From JAMWCX01 sp964352425 (GTDB lineage: Bacteria > Omnitrophota > Gorgyraeia > 2-01-FULL-45-10): a DNA stretch of 23,666 nucleotides. Both the position numbers and the translations under genes were made by a program. Within the stretch, counting starts at the first letter, position 1. Each line of letters begins with the position of its first letter. The DNA lies in contig CAYGRZ010000028.1 of the NCBI GenBank assembly GCA_964352425.1, forward strand, positions 1 to 23,666. The letters run 5' to 3'. Of this stretch, positions 1-6,624 are shown in pieces. The notes below the pieces were generated by a model. It had not been told where the DNA came from. It searched no databases and saw nothing but the letters and a program-made list of their open reading frames with translations.

Positions 1-46
1 AGAATGTGTTTTCATGCAGTCGGGCAGGCATCAAAATTTTTTCACA

Positions 47-75
47 GCAGATTCGTATGCCTAATGCGAATCTGC
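47..75. repeat. Inverted repeat, 12-bp arms, downstream of hemW
   Basis: The arms are GCAGATTCGTAT (47-58) and ATGCGAATCTGC (64-75), around a 5-base centre GCCTA. They are complementary except for one T/G position. It lies about 60 bp beyond the hemW stop. It could be a transcript-end stabiliser or a copy of a dispersed palindrome. There is no adjacent T-tract to make it a classical terminator. Confidence 0.55.
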
Positions 76-84
76 GACAAGCGA

Positions 85-107
85 AGGCGGCCACACAGGT
101 GCCGCCT
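85..107. repeat. GC-rich inverted repeat downstream of hemW
   Basis: The arms are AGGCGGC (85-91) and GCCGCCT (101-107) with a 9-base loop. It lies ten bases from the inverted repeat at 47-75, so the two could form tandem stem-loops at the hemW mRNA 3' end. Function is unknown. Confidence 0.45.
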
Positions 108-134
108 GCTCGAGGAGAGCCGAAAAATTTCACT

Positions 135-1322
135 TCACAGCAGCGTGCTGGAGACCGTATCACAGAAGAGGAAGCCCTTGCGCTTCAGGGCGATGCCGGC
201 GGGGACAGGTTGACTGATAGATTGCTTCGGCAGCTTCGCTGCCTCGCAATGACAGTTCCCCACTGCGGGTTTAGGGGTATAGGTGTATTTGATGAGGTCC
301 TTCTCCAGGAGCCCGGATACCGCCTTCCGCTCGAGTTCGAGAAAATCATATCCCGTCTTCGCCTTAAACCACCCGAAGTCGATGCCTCCCCGAGTCCGTA
401 TCTTGACCGCGGCCGTCTCCTTCGCCCGCCTGACCGGCGAAAGCTTCTCGCTCGATTCCTCGAGAGGCCGGCCGCCTTCCGATCTTGCTATGAACTCCTG
501 GACGCTGGCGACATTTTTGCTTCTGGCCCCGTCTCTATACGAGACCGCCGAGGCGCCCAGGCCTATATAGGAGGCGTTATCCCAGTAATTGAGATTATGC
601 CTGCATTCGAAACCGCGTTTCGCGAAATTCGAGACCTCGTACTGCTTGAAACCCCTCACCGACAGGCGGCCTATCGCCTCCTCGTACATCCGCGCCACCA
701 GATCGTCCTCGAGCGGCACCACACTCTTATTCTTCAGCGCGGCAAAGAGCGGCGTAGCCTTCTCATAGGCAAGCGAGTAGCACGATAGATGCGTCACGGC
801 CATCCCGGTCACCTCATCGAGCTCCCTGGCCCAGTCCTCCTGTCTTTCTCCCCACACGCCGAAGATGAGGTCGGCGCTGATATTGGCGAATCCCCTCTTC
901 GCGGCCAGGCGGACCGCCTCGCGGCCCTTCCGCGCGTTGTGGATCCTCCCCAGGCGCTTCAACTTCCTCTCATCGAGCGACTGGATGCCGATACTCAGGC
1001 GGTTGACGCCGCACCCCAGCAGGAGCTTCACCTTATCATCATCGACGCTCTCGGGATTCGCCTCTACGGTGAACTCAGGCCCGCTGCCGGATTTCGCCTG
1101 CACGGCTTTCAACAAACGTTCCAGCGGCTTATTATCCAGCGCCGTGGGCGTGCCGCCGCCCACGTAGATGGCGGCAAACTGCCCTTCGAGCGCGTGTACC
1201 TGGTCAACAAGCACATCGATATAGGAAGAGGCAAGCCGCGGATCGTAGATCGTGCTGTAGAAATCGCAGTAGACGCACTTTCTCATGCAGAAAGGTATGT
1301 GGATATATAACGAGTCCGCCAT
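135..1322 (-). CDS. hemW: HemW-type radical SAM heme chaperone with an in-frame insertion near the C terminus
   Basis: This is a radical SAM protein of the HemW/HemN family. HemW binds heme and is thought to deliver it to target enzymes, and it was long misannotated as an oxygen-independent coproporphyrinogen oxidase. The [4Fe-4S] motif is at residues 12-19 (C12, C16, C19) and the SAM-binding GGGTPT motif follows at 55-60. The N terminus (MADSLYIHIPF) is typical of the family, which supports the start. The 395 residues exceed the usual length of about 375. The excess is at roughly 353-374, just before a normal-looking end (GIALKRKGFLFCDTV), and it is encoded by a palindromic repeat (221-250). 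No Shine-Dalgarno lies before the start; the bases there read CCTCCT, the complement of one. A -10-like element is 8 bases upstream, so translation may be leaderless. Confidence 0.9.
   Translation of the reverse strand: MADSLYIHIPFCMRKCVYCDFYSTIYDPRLASSYIDVLVDQVHALEGQFAAIYVGGGTPTALDNKPLERLLKAVQAKSGSGPEFTVEANPESVDDDKVKLLLGCGVNRLSIGIQSLDERKLKRLGRIHNARKGREAVRLAAKRGFANISADLIFGVWGERQEDWARELDEVTGMAVTHLSCYSLAYEKATPLFAALKNKSVVPLEDDLVARMYEEAIGRLSVRGFKQYEVSNFAKRGFECRHNLNYWDNASYIGLGASAVSYRDGARSKNVASVQEFIARSEGGRPLEESSEKLSPVRRAKETAAVKIRTRGGIDFGWFKAKTGYDFLELERKAVSGLLEKDLIKYTYTPKPAVGNCHCEAAKLPKQSISQPVPAGIALKRKGFLFCDTVSSTLL
221..250. repeat. Palindromic repeat element inside hemW
   Basis: The nested arms are ATTGC (221-225) with GCAAT (246-250), and GGCAGC (229-234) with GCTGCC (238-243), around a TTC loop. 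Read on the minus strand it begins CATTGCGAGG and ends GAAGCAATC, ends I recall from palindromes dispersed through many unrelated bacterial genomes. It lies in frame within hemW and is translated as part of about 20 residues (around 355-374) that interrupt an otherwise typical C-terminal domain. Confidence 0.75.
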
Positions 1323-1330
1323 AGGAGGCT

Positions 1331-1359
1331 ATTATATTATATCCGCCGAAGCATATCTA
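1331..1359 (-). promoter_or_regulatory. Candidate hemW promoter, possibly leaderless
   Basis: On the minus strand two overlapping TATAAT hexamers lie at 1336-1331 and 1341-1336. For the hexamer nearer the gene, a TAGATA hexamer (4 of 6 matches to TTGACA) is 17 bp upstream at 1359-1354. Only 8 bases separate this -10 from the hemW ATG, so the transcript start would fall at or within a few bases of the start codon. The region lies between hemW and the terminator of the preceding gene, so hemW needs its own promoter. Confidence 0.5.
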
Positions 1360-1388
1360 CCATGAATAGCTACTCTGGCGAAGGCGGA
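1342..1388. repeat. Imperfect palindrome upstream of hemW
   Basis: The arms TCCGCC (1342-1347) and GGCGGA (1383-1388) flank related inner words (GAAGC on one side, GGCGAA on the other). The element fills the gap between the preceding terminator and the hemW -10 region. It may be a degenerate dispersed palindrome or an operator. The arms are short, so chance is possible. Confidence 0.3.
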
Positions 1389-1390
1389 AC

Positions 1391-1423
1391 AAAAAAGGAG
1401 GCGCTTTTGGAAGCGCCTCCTTT
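1391..1423 (-). terminator. Rho-independent terminator after the TM-helix channel gene
   Basis: On the minus strand a perfect 13-bp stem (AAAGGAGGCGCTT, 1423-1411, pairing with AAGCGCCTCCTTT, 1406-1394) has a 4-base CCAA loop and runs into six T residues (1396-1391). It starts 21 bases after the stop codon of the upstream gene and separates that gene from hemW. This is the clearest terminator in the window. Confidence 0.92.
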
Positions 1424-1444
1424 ACTGCGAGAACCGGACTGCCC

Positions 1445-2119
1445 TTACTTCTTGAAGCTGCCCATCATCTCCTGCATCGTCTTTGCGGCGATGTCTTTGC
1501 AGCCAAGGCCGAACGCCAATGCAAAACCTAATCCGATAGATACCAGAATGACGTTGACCGCGAGGACTATCAGCGTCGTCGCTATCTGCAGCTGCTCGAT
1601 CGCCACGATGACGGCGAATATGATAATGAGCGACTGCGTGATCTGGGCCAGCATCTTCGCGTTTTTTATGCCGGCGTTCGATGCGGATGTCCGCACGATG
1701 GCCGCCACGAAGTTAGCGAGGAACGACCCGAGGATAAGGATGAACACCGATGCGAGGATGTTAGGGACATAGCCTACCAGCTTCGATACGAGCTCTGAGG
1801 CTATTTTGAGGTTCAGCGCATCCAGCGTCGTCGCAAGGACGACCAGGATGACCAGCCAATATACTATTCCGCCAATGAGTTCCGAGAGCGTGGTCTTGAT
1901 ATCGCCCTGGGCCAATACATTGGTAATGCCTGCCTTGTCGCTTGCCGCATCGAGGCGGACCGCTTTCAATACCCTTACCACCACAGCCTCGATAAGCTTC
2001 GCGATCAGCCAGCCCACTACGAGGATGACGATCGCGCCCGCTATGGCCGGAACATAGCTCCAGATCTTAATGGCCATGGCCCTTACAGGCTCTATTACGA
2101 CAATGTTCATATTCTCCAT
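1445..2119 (-). CDS. Membrane protein with duplicated conserved TM-helix (MscS-like) repeats
   Basis: This 224-residue integral membrane protein has about five predicted membrane spans (near 22-46, 80-100, 117-141, 161-178, 183-205). Two spans begin with related phrases, YVPAIAGAIVILVVGWL (22-38) and YVPNILASVFILILGSFL (117-134), showing an internal duplication typical of the conserved TM-helix family related to small-conductance mechanosensitive channels (CmpX-like). The last span ends FGLGCKD, resembling the FGLG(G)KD end of the pore-lining helix in MscS relatives. The cytoplasmic beta domain of true MscS is absent. A role in membrane tension or envelope homeostasis is plausible but not shown. 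The start is supported by a GGGAGG Shine-Dalgarno five bases upstream. It has its own promoter and a strong terminator, so it appears monocistronic. Confidence 0.82.
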   Translation of the reverse strand: MENMNIVVIEPVRAMAIKIWSYVPAIAGAIVILVVGWLIAKLIEAVVVRVLKAVRLDAASDKAGITNVLAQGDIKTTLSELIGGIVYWLVILVVLATTLDALNLKIASELVSKLVGYVPNILASVFILILGSFLANFVAAIVRTSASNAGIKNAKMLAQITQSLIIIFAVIVAIEQLQIATTLIVLAVNVILVSIGLGFALAFGLGCKDIAAKTMQEMMGSFKK

Positions 2120-2143
2120 ACCGCACCTCCCTTTTTTCCTAAC

Positions 2144-2174
2144 CCTGCTTGTATGATGATATTATGGCAGCAGG
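2144..2174. repeat. Leader hairpin of the TM-helix channel gene
   Basis: The arms CCTGCT (2144-2149) and AGCAGG (2169-2174) enclose a 19-base A/T-rich loop, in the 5' leader between the promoter and the Shine-Dalgarno. It could affect message stability or translation. It does not resemble a known riboswitch. Confidence 0.35.
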
Positions 2175-2192
2175 CGCTAGATTACCGGTATG

Positions 2193-2220
2193 ATTATACC
2201 ACGAAACAGGGATTTGGCAA
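2193..2220 (-). promoter_or_regulatory. Sigma-70-type promoter of the TM-helix channel gene
   Basis: On the minus strand TTGCCA (2220-2215, 5 of 6 matches to consensus) is followed after 16 bp by TATAAT (2198-2193). A TGG just before the -10 gives an extended -10 element. The expected start is near 2186, leaving a leader of about 66 bases. The promoter lies just downstream of the nrdJ stop codon at 2240. Confidence 0.8.
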
Positions 2221-2239
2221 GGGCTATATGTAAATTTCC

Positions 2240-4564
2240 CTATCCGCACTTTGAATAGCCGCAGGAATTGCAGACCATGCACCCTTCCACGTGCCAGAGC
2301 GCGCTATGGCAGTCAGGGCAGACCCCGACAATGTCGCCTTTTTTTGCGCTGCCCGGCTTGACCGGTGTGCCGCTGCCGCCGGCCTGCTCCTCTATGGCAG
2401 CCTTGGTCTTGTCGAGGACGCCCGCAAGGTCCTTTGCCTTGCCGGACCCCTGGAGCCTCCTCTCAAGGACGCGCGCTATCGCATCCGAGCAGGAGAATAT
2501 CCTGCCGCCCTTCTCCCAGCTGGGGGATGGGCACCGTATGCCGCGGATCTGCTCTATGATGGCGGTAGCCTCTATGCCGCTGCGTAACGCCAGCGACACG
2601 AGCCTTCCCAGCGCCTCGAGCTGGCTCATCGCACATCCGCCGGCCTTGCCCATCGACATGAATACCTCGAACGGGAGACCCTTCTCGTCGACATTTGTCG
2701 TGACATAGAGGTTGCCGCAGCCTGTGGCTATCTTCGTGGTCGTGCCGACCGTGACGTTGGGCCTGGGCCTCGGGATTATCCTGGACTGCGCGTACGGCTT
2801 CTGGGACTGGCTGTCCTTTGCCGGAGCGGCAGCCGCGGAGGGCTTCGAAAGGACCTGCTCGTCCCTCGAATTGTCCCTGTAGATGGTCACGCCCTTGCAT
2901 CCGCTCTCGTAGGCGAGCATGTATATCGTATGCACGTCTTCGGCCGTCGCCTCCTGGGGGAGGTTGACCGTCTTGGAGACGGCGTTATTGGTATGCTTCT
3001 GGAACGCCGACTGCATCCTGATGTGCCAGGCCGCCTCGATATCATGGGCGGTGACGAACAGCTTCTGCACGTCCTCCGGTATCTCGGCCATGCCCTTCAC
3101 ACCGCCCTTCTGGGCTATCAGGTTCATAAGCTCGGGCGTGTAGAAGCCTCCCCTGTCCGCGACCTCTTTGAAATAAGGATGGACCTCGACAAGCTTCACG
3201 TTGTCCATGATGTTCCTTATATAGGAGATGGCGAAGATCGGCTCTATGCCGCTCGAGCAGTTGGCGATGATCGAGAGCGTGCCGGTCGGCGCTATCGTCG
3301 TAAGCGTCGCGTTCCTGCGAGGCCTGGCGCCGGATACGCCGTAAACGCTCTCTTTAAAGTTGGGGAACGCCCCGCGCTCTTCGGCGAGCCGCTCTGACGC
3401 GGCGGCCGCCCGTTCCAGGACGAACTTCATCACCTTCTCGGCCAGCTGCAGCGCGTCCTCGGAATTGTAGTTCACCCCGAGCATGAAGAGCATATCGGCA
3501 AACCCCATCACGCCGAGGCCTACCTTGCGGTTCGACTTGGTGGTCAGCTCTATCCTCTTTAACGGATAGGCGTTCATGTCGATGACGTTGTCGAGGAAAT
3601 GGGCCGCCTTCTCAGCGGTATCCCCGAGCTTGTTCCAGTCGATCGCGCCGGCGTTGATCATCCGGGCAAGGTTGATCGAACCGAGGTTACAGCTCTCATA
3701 CGGCAGCAGCGGCTGCTCGCCGCACGGGTTCGTCGACTCTATCTCGCCGCACTTCGGTGTCGGGTTGTCGCGGTTGATCCTGTCGATGAAGATGATGCCG
3801 GGCTCGCCGTTCAGCCATGCCATCTTTATGACGAGGCCCCAGACCTCTTTGGCGTTCAGCTTCCCGACAGACTTTTTCGAGCGCGGGTCGATAAGGTCAT
3901 ACTCCTCGTTCTTCACGGCCTTCACTATGAAGTCCTCGGTGACCGCTACCGATATGTTGAAGTTCGTGAGGTCCTTGTCGTTGGCTTTGCAGGTGATGAA
4001 GTCCATGATGTCGGGATGGTCGACCCGCAGTATCCCCATGTTCGCGCCGCGGCGCGTGCCGCCCTGCTTCACTGCCTGTGTGGCCGCGTTGAAGACCTTC
4101 ATGAACGATACGGGGCCGCTCGATATGCCGCCGGTCGAACGGACGGGCGAGTTCTTGCCCCGCAGCCTTGAAAAACTGAAACCGGTGCCGCCGCCTGATT
4201 TATGTATCATCGCGGTGTCTTTGATCGTCTCAAAGATCGATTCCATCGAGTCGTCGATCGAGAGGACGAAGCACGCGGAGAGCTGCTGCAGTTCGCGGCC
4301 GGCGTTCATCAGCGTGGGTGAATTCGGCAGGAAGTCGAGCGAGGTCATCATCTCGAAAAACGTCGCCTCCGTCTCCGCGACCTCTTCGGCGGTCTTACCG
4401 TAATACGAATCGGCCGTGGCGATGTTCTTTGCCACGCGGCGGAACATGTCCTCGGGGGTCTCTATCGGGCGGCCGTTATCGTCCTTCTTCAGATACCTCT
4501 TTTCCAAAACTTTTTTGGCGTTTTCAGACAGCGCCGAATTTACGCCCGTTACATTACCCATCAT
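2240..4564 (-). CDS. nrdJ: Adenosylcobalamin-dependent (class II) ribonucleoside-diphosphate reductase
   Basis: This enzyme reduces ribonucleotides to deoxyribonucleotides using a thiyl radical generated from vitamin B12 coenzyme, so it needs no oxygen. The 774-residue protein has an N-terminal region, the catalytic barrel, a TSCPD domain (about 610-680) and a C-terminal Cys-rich zinc-ribbon-like tail (C749, C752, C762, C765, C768, C773). The catalytic set is visible: C98 in SACFVLS, N279 and C281-G-E283 in NPCGEQPL, and C292. The 11-residue spacing of C281 and C292 matches the Thermotoga enzyme (C322/C333). Two adjacent ATGs (4564 and 4561) follow an AGGTGA ribosome site; the second gives slightly better spacing. 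The upstream region carries a consensus promoter and two NrdR boxes. No terminator is evident after it. Confidence 0.97.
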   Translation of the reverse strand: MMGNVTGVNSALSENAKKVLEKRYLKKDDNGRPIETPEDMFRRVAKNIATADSYYGKTAEEVAETEATFFEMMTSLDFLPNSPTLMNAGRELQQLSACFVLSIDDSMESIFETIKDTAMIHKSGGGTGFSFSRLRGKNSPVRSTGGISSGPVSFMKVFNAATQAVKQGGTRRGANMGILRVDHPDIMDFITCKANDKDLTNFNISVAVTEDFIVKAVKNEEYDLIDPRSKKSVGKLNAKEVWGLVIKMAWLNGEPGIIFIDRINRDNPTPKCGEIESTNPCGEQPLLPYESCNLGSINLARMINAGAIDWNKLGDTAEKAAHFLDNVIDMNAYPLKRIELTTKSNRKVGLGVMGFADMLFMLGVNYNSEDALQLAEKVMKFVLERAAAASERLAEERGAFPNFKESVYGVSGARPRRNATLTTIAPTGTLSIIANCSSGIEPIFAISYIRNIMDNVKLVEVHPYFKEVADRGGFYTPELMNLIAQKGGVKGMAEIPEDVQKLFVTAHDIEAAWHIRMQSAFQKHTNNAVSKTVNLPQEATAEDVHTIYMLAYESGCKGVTIYRDNSRDEQVLSKPSAAAAPAKDSQSQKPYAQSRIIPRPRPNVTVGTTTKIATGCGNLYVTTNVDEKGLPFEVFMSMGKAGGCAMSQLEALGRLVSLALRSGIEATAIIEQIRGIRCPSPSWEKGGRIFSCSDAIARVLERRLQGSGKAKDLAGVLDKTKAAIEEQAGGSGTPVKPGSAKKGDIVGVCPDCHSALWHVEGCMVCNSCGYSKCG

Positions 4565-4610
4565 TCACCTGCCCTTCCGTTCCGGTACAAAAAATTTATA
4601 TACGAAAACG

Positions 4611-4638
4611 TTGATACTGAGCGCAGCCGAAGTATCAA
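4611..4638. repeat. Palindromic element in the nrdJ 5' leader (CTGAGCG-core family)
   Basis: The arms TTGATACT (4611-4618) and AGTATCAA (4631-4638) enclose a 12-base loop. Read on the plus strand the core is CTGAGCGCAGCCGAAG. The expected transcript start is near 4643, so the hairpin would form the very 5' end of the nrdJ mRNA. It shares its core with the element at 11771-11796, whose arms are different but also self-complementary. Confidence 0.7.
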
Positions 4639-4649
4639 AAAGCTTTAAA

Positions 4650-4678
4650 AATATATCATACGATCATACCGCTGTCAA
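4650..4678 (-). promoter_or_regulatory. Consensus sigma-70 promoter of nrdJ
   Basis: On the minus strand a perfect TTGACA (4678-4673) is followed by exactly 17 bp and then TATATT (4655-4650, 5 of 6 matches). Two NrdR-box-like sequences lie immediately upstream. The predicted start, near 4643, leaves a leader of about 80 bases that begins with a hairpin. Confidence 0.88.
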
Positions 4679-4684
4679 GGGAAA

Positions 4685-4700
4685 ACACTATATATTGTGT
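4685..4700. promoter_or_regulatory. NrdR box 1
   Basis: ACACTATATATTGTGT agrees throughout with the 16-base NrdR box as I know it (acaCwATATAtwGtgt). NrdR is the zinc-finger/ATP-cone repressor of ribonucleotide reductase genes and binds pairs of such boxes. The site ends seven bases before the -35 hexamer of nrdJ. The nrdR gene is not in the window. Confidence 0.9.
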
Positions 4701-4716
4701 TGGTGATAGGCCGGTA

Positions 4717-4732
4717 ACACTATTAGTAGAGG
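4717..4732. promoter_or_regulatory. NrdR box 2 (degenerate)
   Basis: ACACTATTAGTAGAGG matches the first box strongly in its left half (ACACTAT) and weakly in its right half, about 11 of 16 positions overall. It starts exactly 32 bp from box 1, leaving a 16-bp spacer. That is the three-helical-turn spacing known for paired NrdR boxes, so the match is more convincing than its sequence alone. Confidence 0.7.
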
Positions 4733-4789
4733 TTTTGCCGTCGGAGGATGGTACGCGTTTCCTGGGGTCCATTGCGGAAACTTTTCTAT

Positions 4790-4821
4790 AAAAAAAATCC
4801 GGACTTACGACTTGGCCGGGA
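4790..4821 (-). terminator. Weak candidate terminator after the 67-residue membrane protein gene
   Basis: On the minus strand, six bases after the stop, a CCGG (4819-4816) can pair with another CCGG (4802-4799), with a possible extension past a bulge, followed by eight T residues (4797-4790). The T-tract is convincing. The stem is short and its loop is large. Confidence 0.35.
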
Positions 4822-4826
4822 CTATT

Positions 4827-5030
4827 TTATTTGGTTTCTTCTTTTTTTGCCGCCGTCTCGTCTTTCATCTCGCTTAAACCCGCGATCACGGCTATCGCTC
4901 CTCCGAAAATGAGAAGCGCGGGAACGCAGCCTTTAAGGATGATCACGAACGGGCCGATCCACCTGATAAGTCCGATCACGCCGATCGCTACTACCGCCGC
5001 TCCGATCACCACACTCGTATATTTTCCCAT
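4827..5030 (-). CDS. Small two-span membrane protein of unknown function
   Basis: I do not recognise this 67-residue protein. It has two hydrophobic segments (about 5-24 and 28-51) and a charged lysine/glutamate-rich C-terminal tail, consistent with a small inner-membrane protein with the tail in the cytoplasm. The frame is open to an ATG at 5105. I prefer the ATG at 5030 because an AGGGGG ribosome site precedes it and because the only promoter-like sequence (5061-5089) would start transcription near 5054, after the upstream ATG. It lies between the glycosyltransferase gene and the nrdJ control region and looks like a single-gene unit. No function should be assigned. Confidence 0.7.
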   Translation of the reverse strand: MGKYTSVVIGAAVVAIGVIGLIRWIGPFVIILKGCVPALLIFGGAIAVIAGLSEMKDETAAKKEETK

Positions 5031-5060
5031 CGCAGACCCCCTTACGTTTGCTACAGCGGC

Positions 5061-5089
5061 AGTATACCATGAAATATTTCGCGCCACAA
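5061..5089 (-). promoter_or_regulatory. Candidate extended -10 promoter of the small membrane protein gene
   Basis: On the minus strand TTGTGG (5089-5084) is followed after 17 bp by TATACT (5066-5061), preceded by TGG, an extended -10. The -35 match is weak. Two near-identical 12-base words, GCGAAAAATTTC (5101-5090) and GCGAAATATTTC (5082-5071), lie on either side of the -35 hexamer and could be operator half-sites. Confidence 0.55.
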
Positions 5090-5106
5090 GAAATTTTTCG
5101 CTCATT

Positions 5107-6624
5107 CTAATGGGGAGAGCTGTGGCGCTTTTTTTCCGTGACGTAGAAGTGCATGTACCTGCCCAGCATGAGCCGCGTCTGCGCGTCGATGGCCGGCGTC
5201 GAGCCGAGAAAGGCGATGACGAATGGTGCCAGCAGCCACTGCGTATACATCACGAGCCGTTTCTGCGGCTTTACGTCAGCGGGACGCGGCGGCAGGAGTT
5301 TCAGCGATATGAACATGCAGATGACCGCGGTAAAGAGCGACATATTGAAGAGCGCTGCCGAAACACTGGGGAGATTATATCCTATCGCCGTCTGCCTGAA
5401 GAGCCCGCCGCCGAATATAAGAGGAAGGGGCGCGATGAATGTCACGATGATCGCCCAGACGGCCCACGTGTAATGGCTCTCGAGGATATTGAACGAGCGG
5501 CGCAGCTTTATAAAGAGCGGTATCTTGTTATTATGCATGAAACCGACCGCGACATACGGGAAATTCTCGACACCCCAGGCCCAGCGCCGTTTCTGCTTGT
5601 ACTGCTTCACCACCGTCGGCCAGATCTTCAGCTCGGTCGCCACGTCCATCGAGACGGTCACGTACATCGGCACGACCGTGTAGCGGCCGTTGAAATGGAG
5701 GAAGCATTTCCAGTAGATGGCGGAGTCGTCGGATATCATGTCGACCGGCCAGTAGCCGACCGCGAAGAGCGTCTTGAAGCTCATGCTGTGGCTCGAGAAC
5801 GTGACGAACTTCTCCCAGCGCATCGTCTCGATCATCTGCATGAAGCTCGAGCCGAGTTCGAGTATCCTGGCAACCGTGCGCGCGTGCCATATATTATTGT
5901 TGTAGACCGGGATCGGCTGGTAGCTGGAGCGCGTCCTGTCGGGGTTGGTGAGGTAATGGTATGTCAGGCAGCCGAAATATTCCCTGTCGGCGCACGTATC
6001 GGCATCGAAACACGATATGATGACGCGCTCGTAGTCTATCTTCCTGGCATCGAGAAATTCTTTCAGGACTTTCGCGCCCCACGTGGCGTTGGCGCCCTTG
6101 ACCTTCATCTCGCCGGGCAGGCCGTCCGGATGCCGCGTTATGATAAACTGCCAGAAATGCCTCTCGTGCGCTTTCTTGACCTTTGCGGCGTTGGCCCACG
6201 CCTCCGGCCCCGCCCTCTCCTCGACGCTCATGATCACGATCATTGTATCTTTCGGATAGTTCGCGCCCTCGAGCGCCTCAATCGACGGCTCGAGTATGTC
6301 GAGGCCCTCCCTGTATGACGGGAAGAGCACCGCGTGATAGATGTCGTTATGGCACAGGCCCCGGCCGCCGCCCAGCGACTCGCATTTCTCAAGCCAGTCC
6401 TCTTTGCTCTCCCTGGCAAGGCGCCTGTAGGCAAAGAGCATCAGCAAGCTCAGGTACGTCATCCGTATCACCCAGTAGAGGTCGAAGGTGATGACGAATA
6501 TCGCGACCCAGAGAGGCTTTATGAAAGAGAGGATGAAGAGGCCGGCGATGGTCGTCCATGTCAGGAGGCCCGGGATGATCTCGAACAGCCGTGTGTAGAA
6601 TCTATCTCTTCTCATATCCTGCAT
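5107..6624 (-). CDS. Membrane-embedded family 2 glycosyltransferase
   Basis: This 505-residue inner-membrane protein has two N-terminal spans (about 18-40 and 40-64), a cytoplasmic GT-A domain and about three C-terminal spans (about 385-405, 420-440, 455-475). The catalytic signatures of processive family 2 enzymes are present: the DXD sugar-nucleotide/metal motif in FDADT (D207, D209), an acidic pair in SDDSAIYW (D299, D300) and QKRRW (344-348). It therefore probably transfers a sugar from a nucleotide donor, possibly building an exopolysaccharide or a membrane glycolipid. The donor and product cannot be told from sequence. It overlaps the end of the upstream PEGA-protein gene by 23 bp, which implies coupled expression and perhaps a shared envelope role. 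An AGGAG site precedes the chosen ATG. Confidence 0.88.
   Translation of the reverse strand: MQDMRRDRFYTRLFEIIPGLLTWTTIAGLFILSFIKPLWVAIFVITFDLYWVIRMTYLSLLMLFAYRRLARESKEDWLEKCESLGGGRGLCHNDIYHAVLFPSYREGLDILEPSIEALEGANYPKDTMIVIMSVEERAGPEAWANAAKVKKAHERHFWQFIITRHPDGLPGEMKVKGANATWGAKVLKEFLDARKIDYERVIISCFDADTCADREYFGCLTYHYLTNPDRTRSSYQPIPVYNNNIWHARTVARILELGSSFMQMIETMRWEKFVTFSSHSMSFKTLFAVGYWPVDMISDDSAIYWKCFLHFNGRYTVVPMYVTVSMDVATELKIWPTVVKQYKQKRRWAWGVENFPYVAVGFMHNNKIPLFIKLRRSFNILESHYTWAVWAIIVTFIAPLPLIFGGGLFRQTAIGYNLPSVSAALFNMSLFTAVICMFISLKLLPPRPADVKPQKRLVMYTQWLLAPFVIAFLGSTPAIDAQTRLMLGRYMHFYVTEKKRHSSPH

Larger units (their letters stand above)
1..134. other. Intergenic tail downstream of hemW with two hairpins
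   Basis: No gene is recognisable here. The stretch holds two adjacent inverted repeats, listed separately. It also has an A/T-rich block near 33-43 and a roughly complementary block near 122-130, which could close a larger structure around both hairpins. The phrase TTCACAGCAG occurs twice, at 41-50 and 134-143. On the minus strand no T-run follows directly after either hairpin, so a standard rho-independent terminator for hemW is not supported. Confidence 0.4.

Noticed and set aside
2165..2239. nrdJ terminator
   Set aside because: No stem with a T-tract is present between the nrdJ stop and the next promoter; termination may be rho-dependent or absent.
4565..4649. Possible cobalamin riboswitch in the nrdJ leader
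   Set aside because: The leader is only about 80 bases, with no recognisable B12 box; paired NrdR boxes explain the regulation better.
4757..4781. Hairpin GTTTCC/GGAAAC followed on the plus strand by TTTTCT, a possible terminator of a plus-strand small RNA
   Set aside because: No plus-strand promoter or transcript evidence is visible and the stem has only six pairs with a large loop.
4831..6318. Long plus-strand open frame (495 codons) opposite the glycosyltransferase gene
   Set aside because: The product is rich in Arg/His/Asp with no recognisable domain and lies antisense to a clear family 2 glycosyltransferase; GC-rich coding DNA often leaves an open antisense frame.
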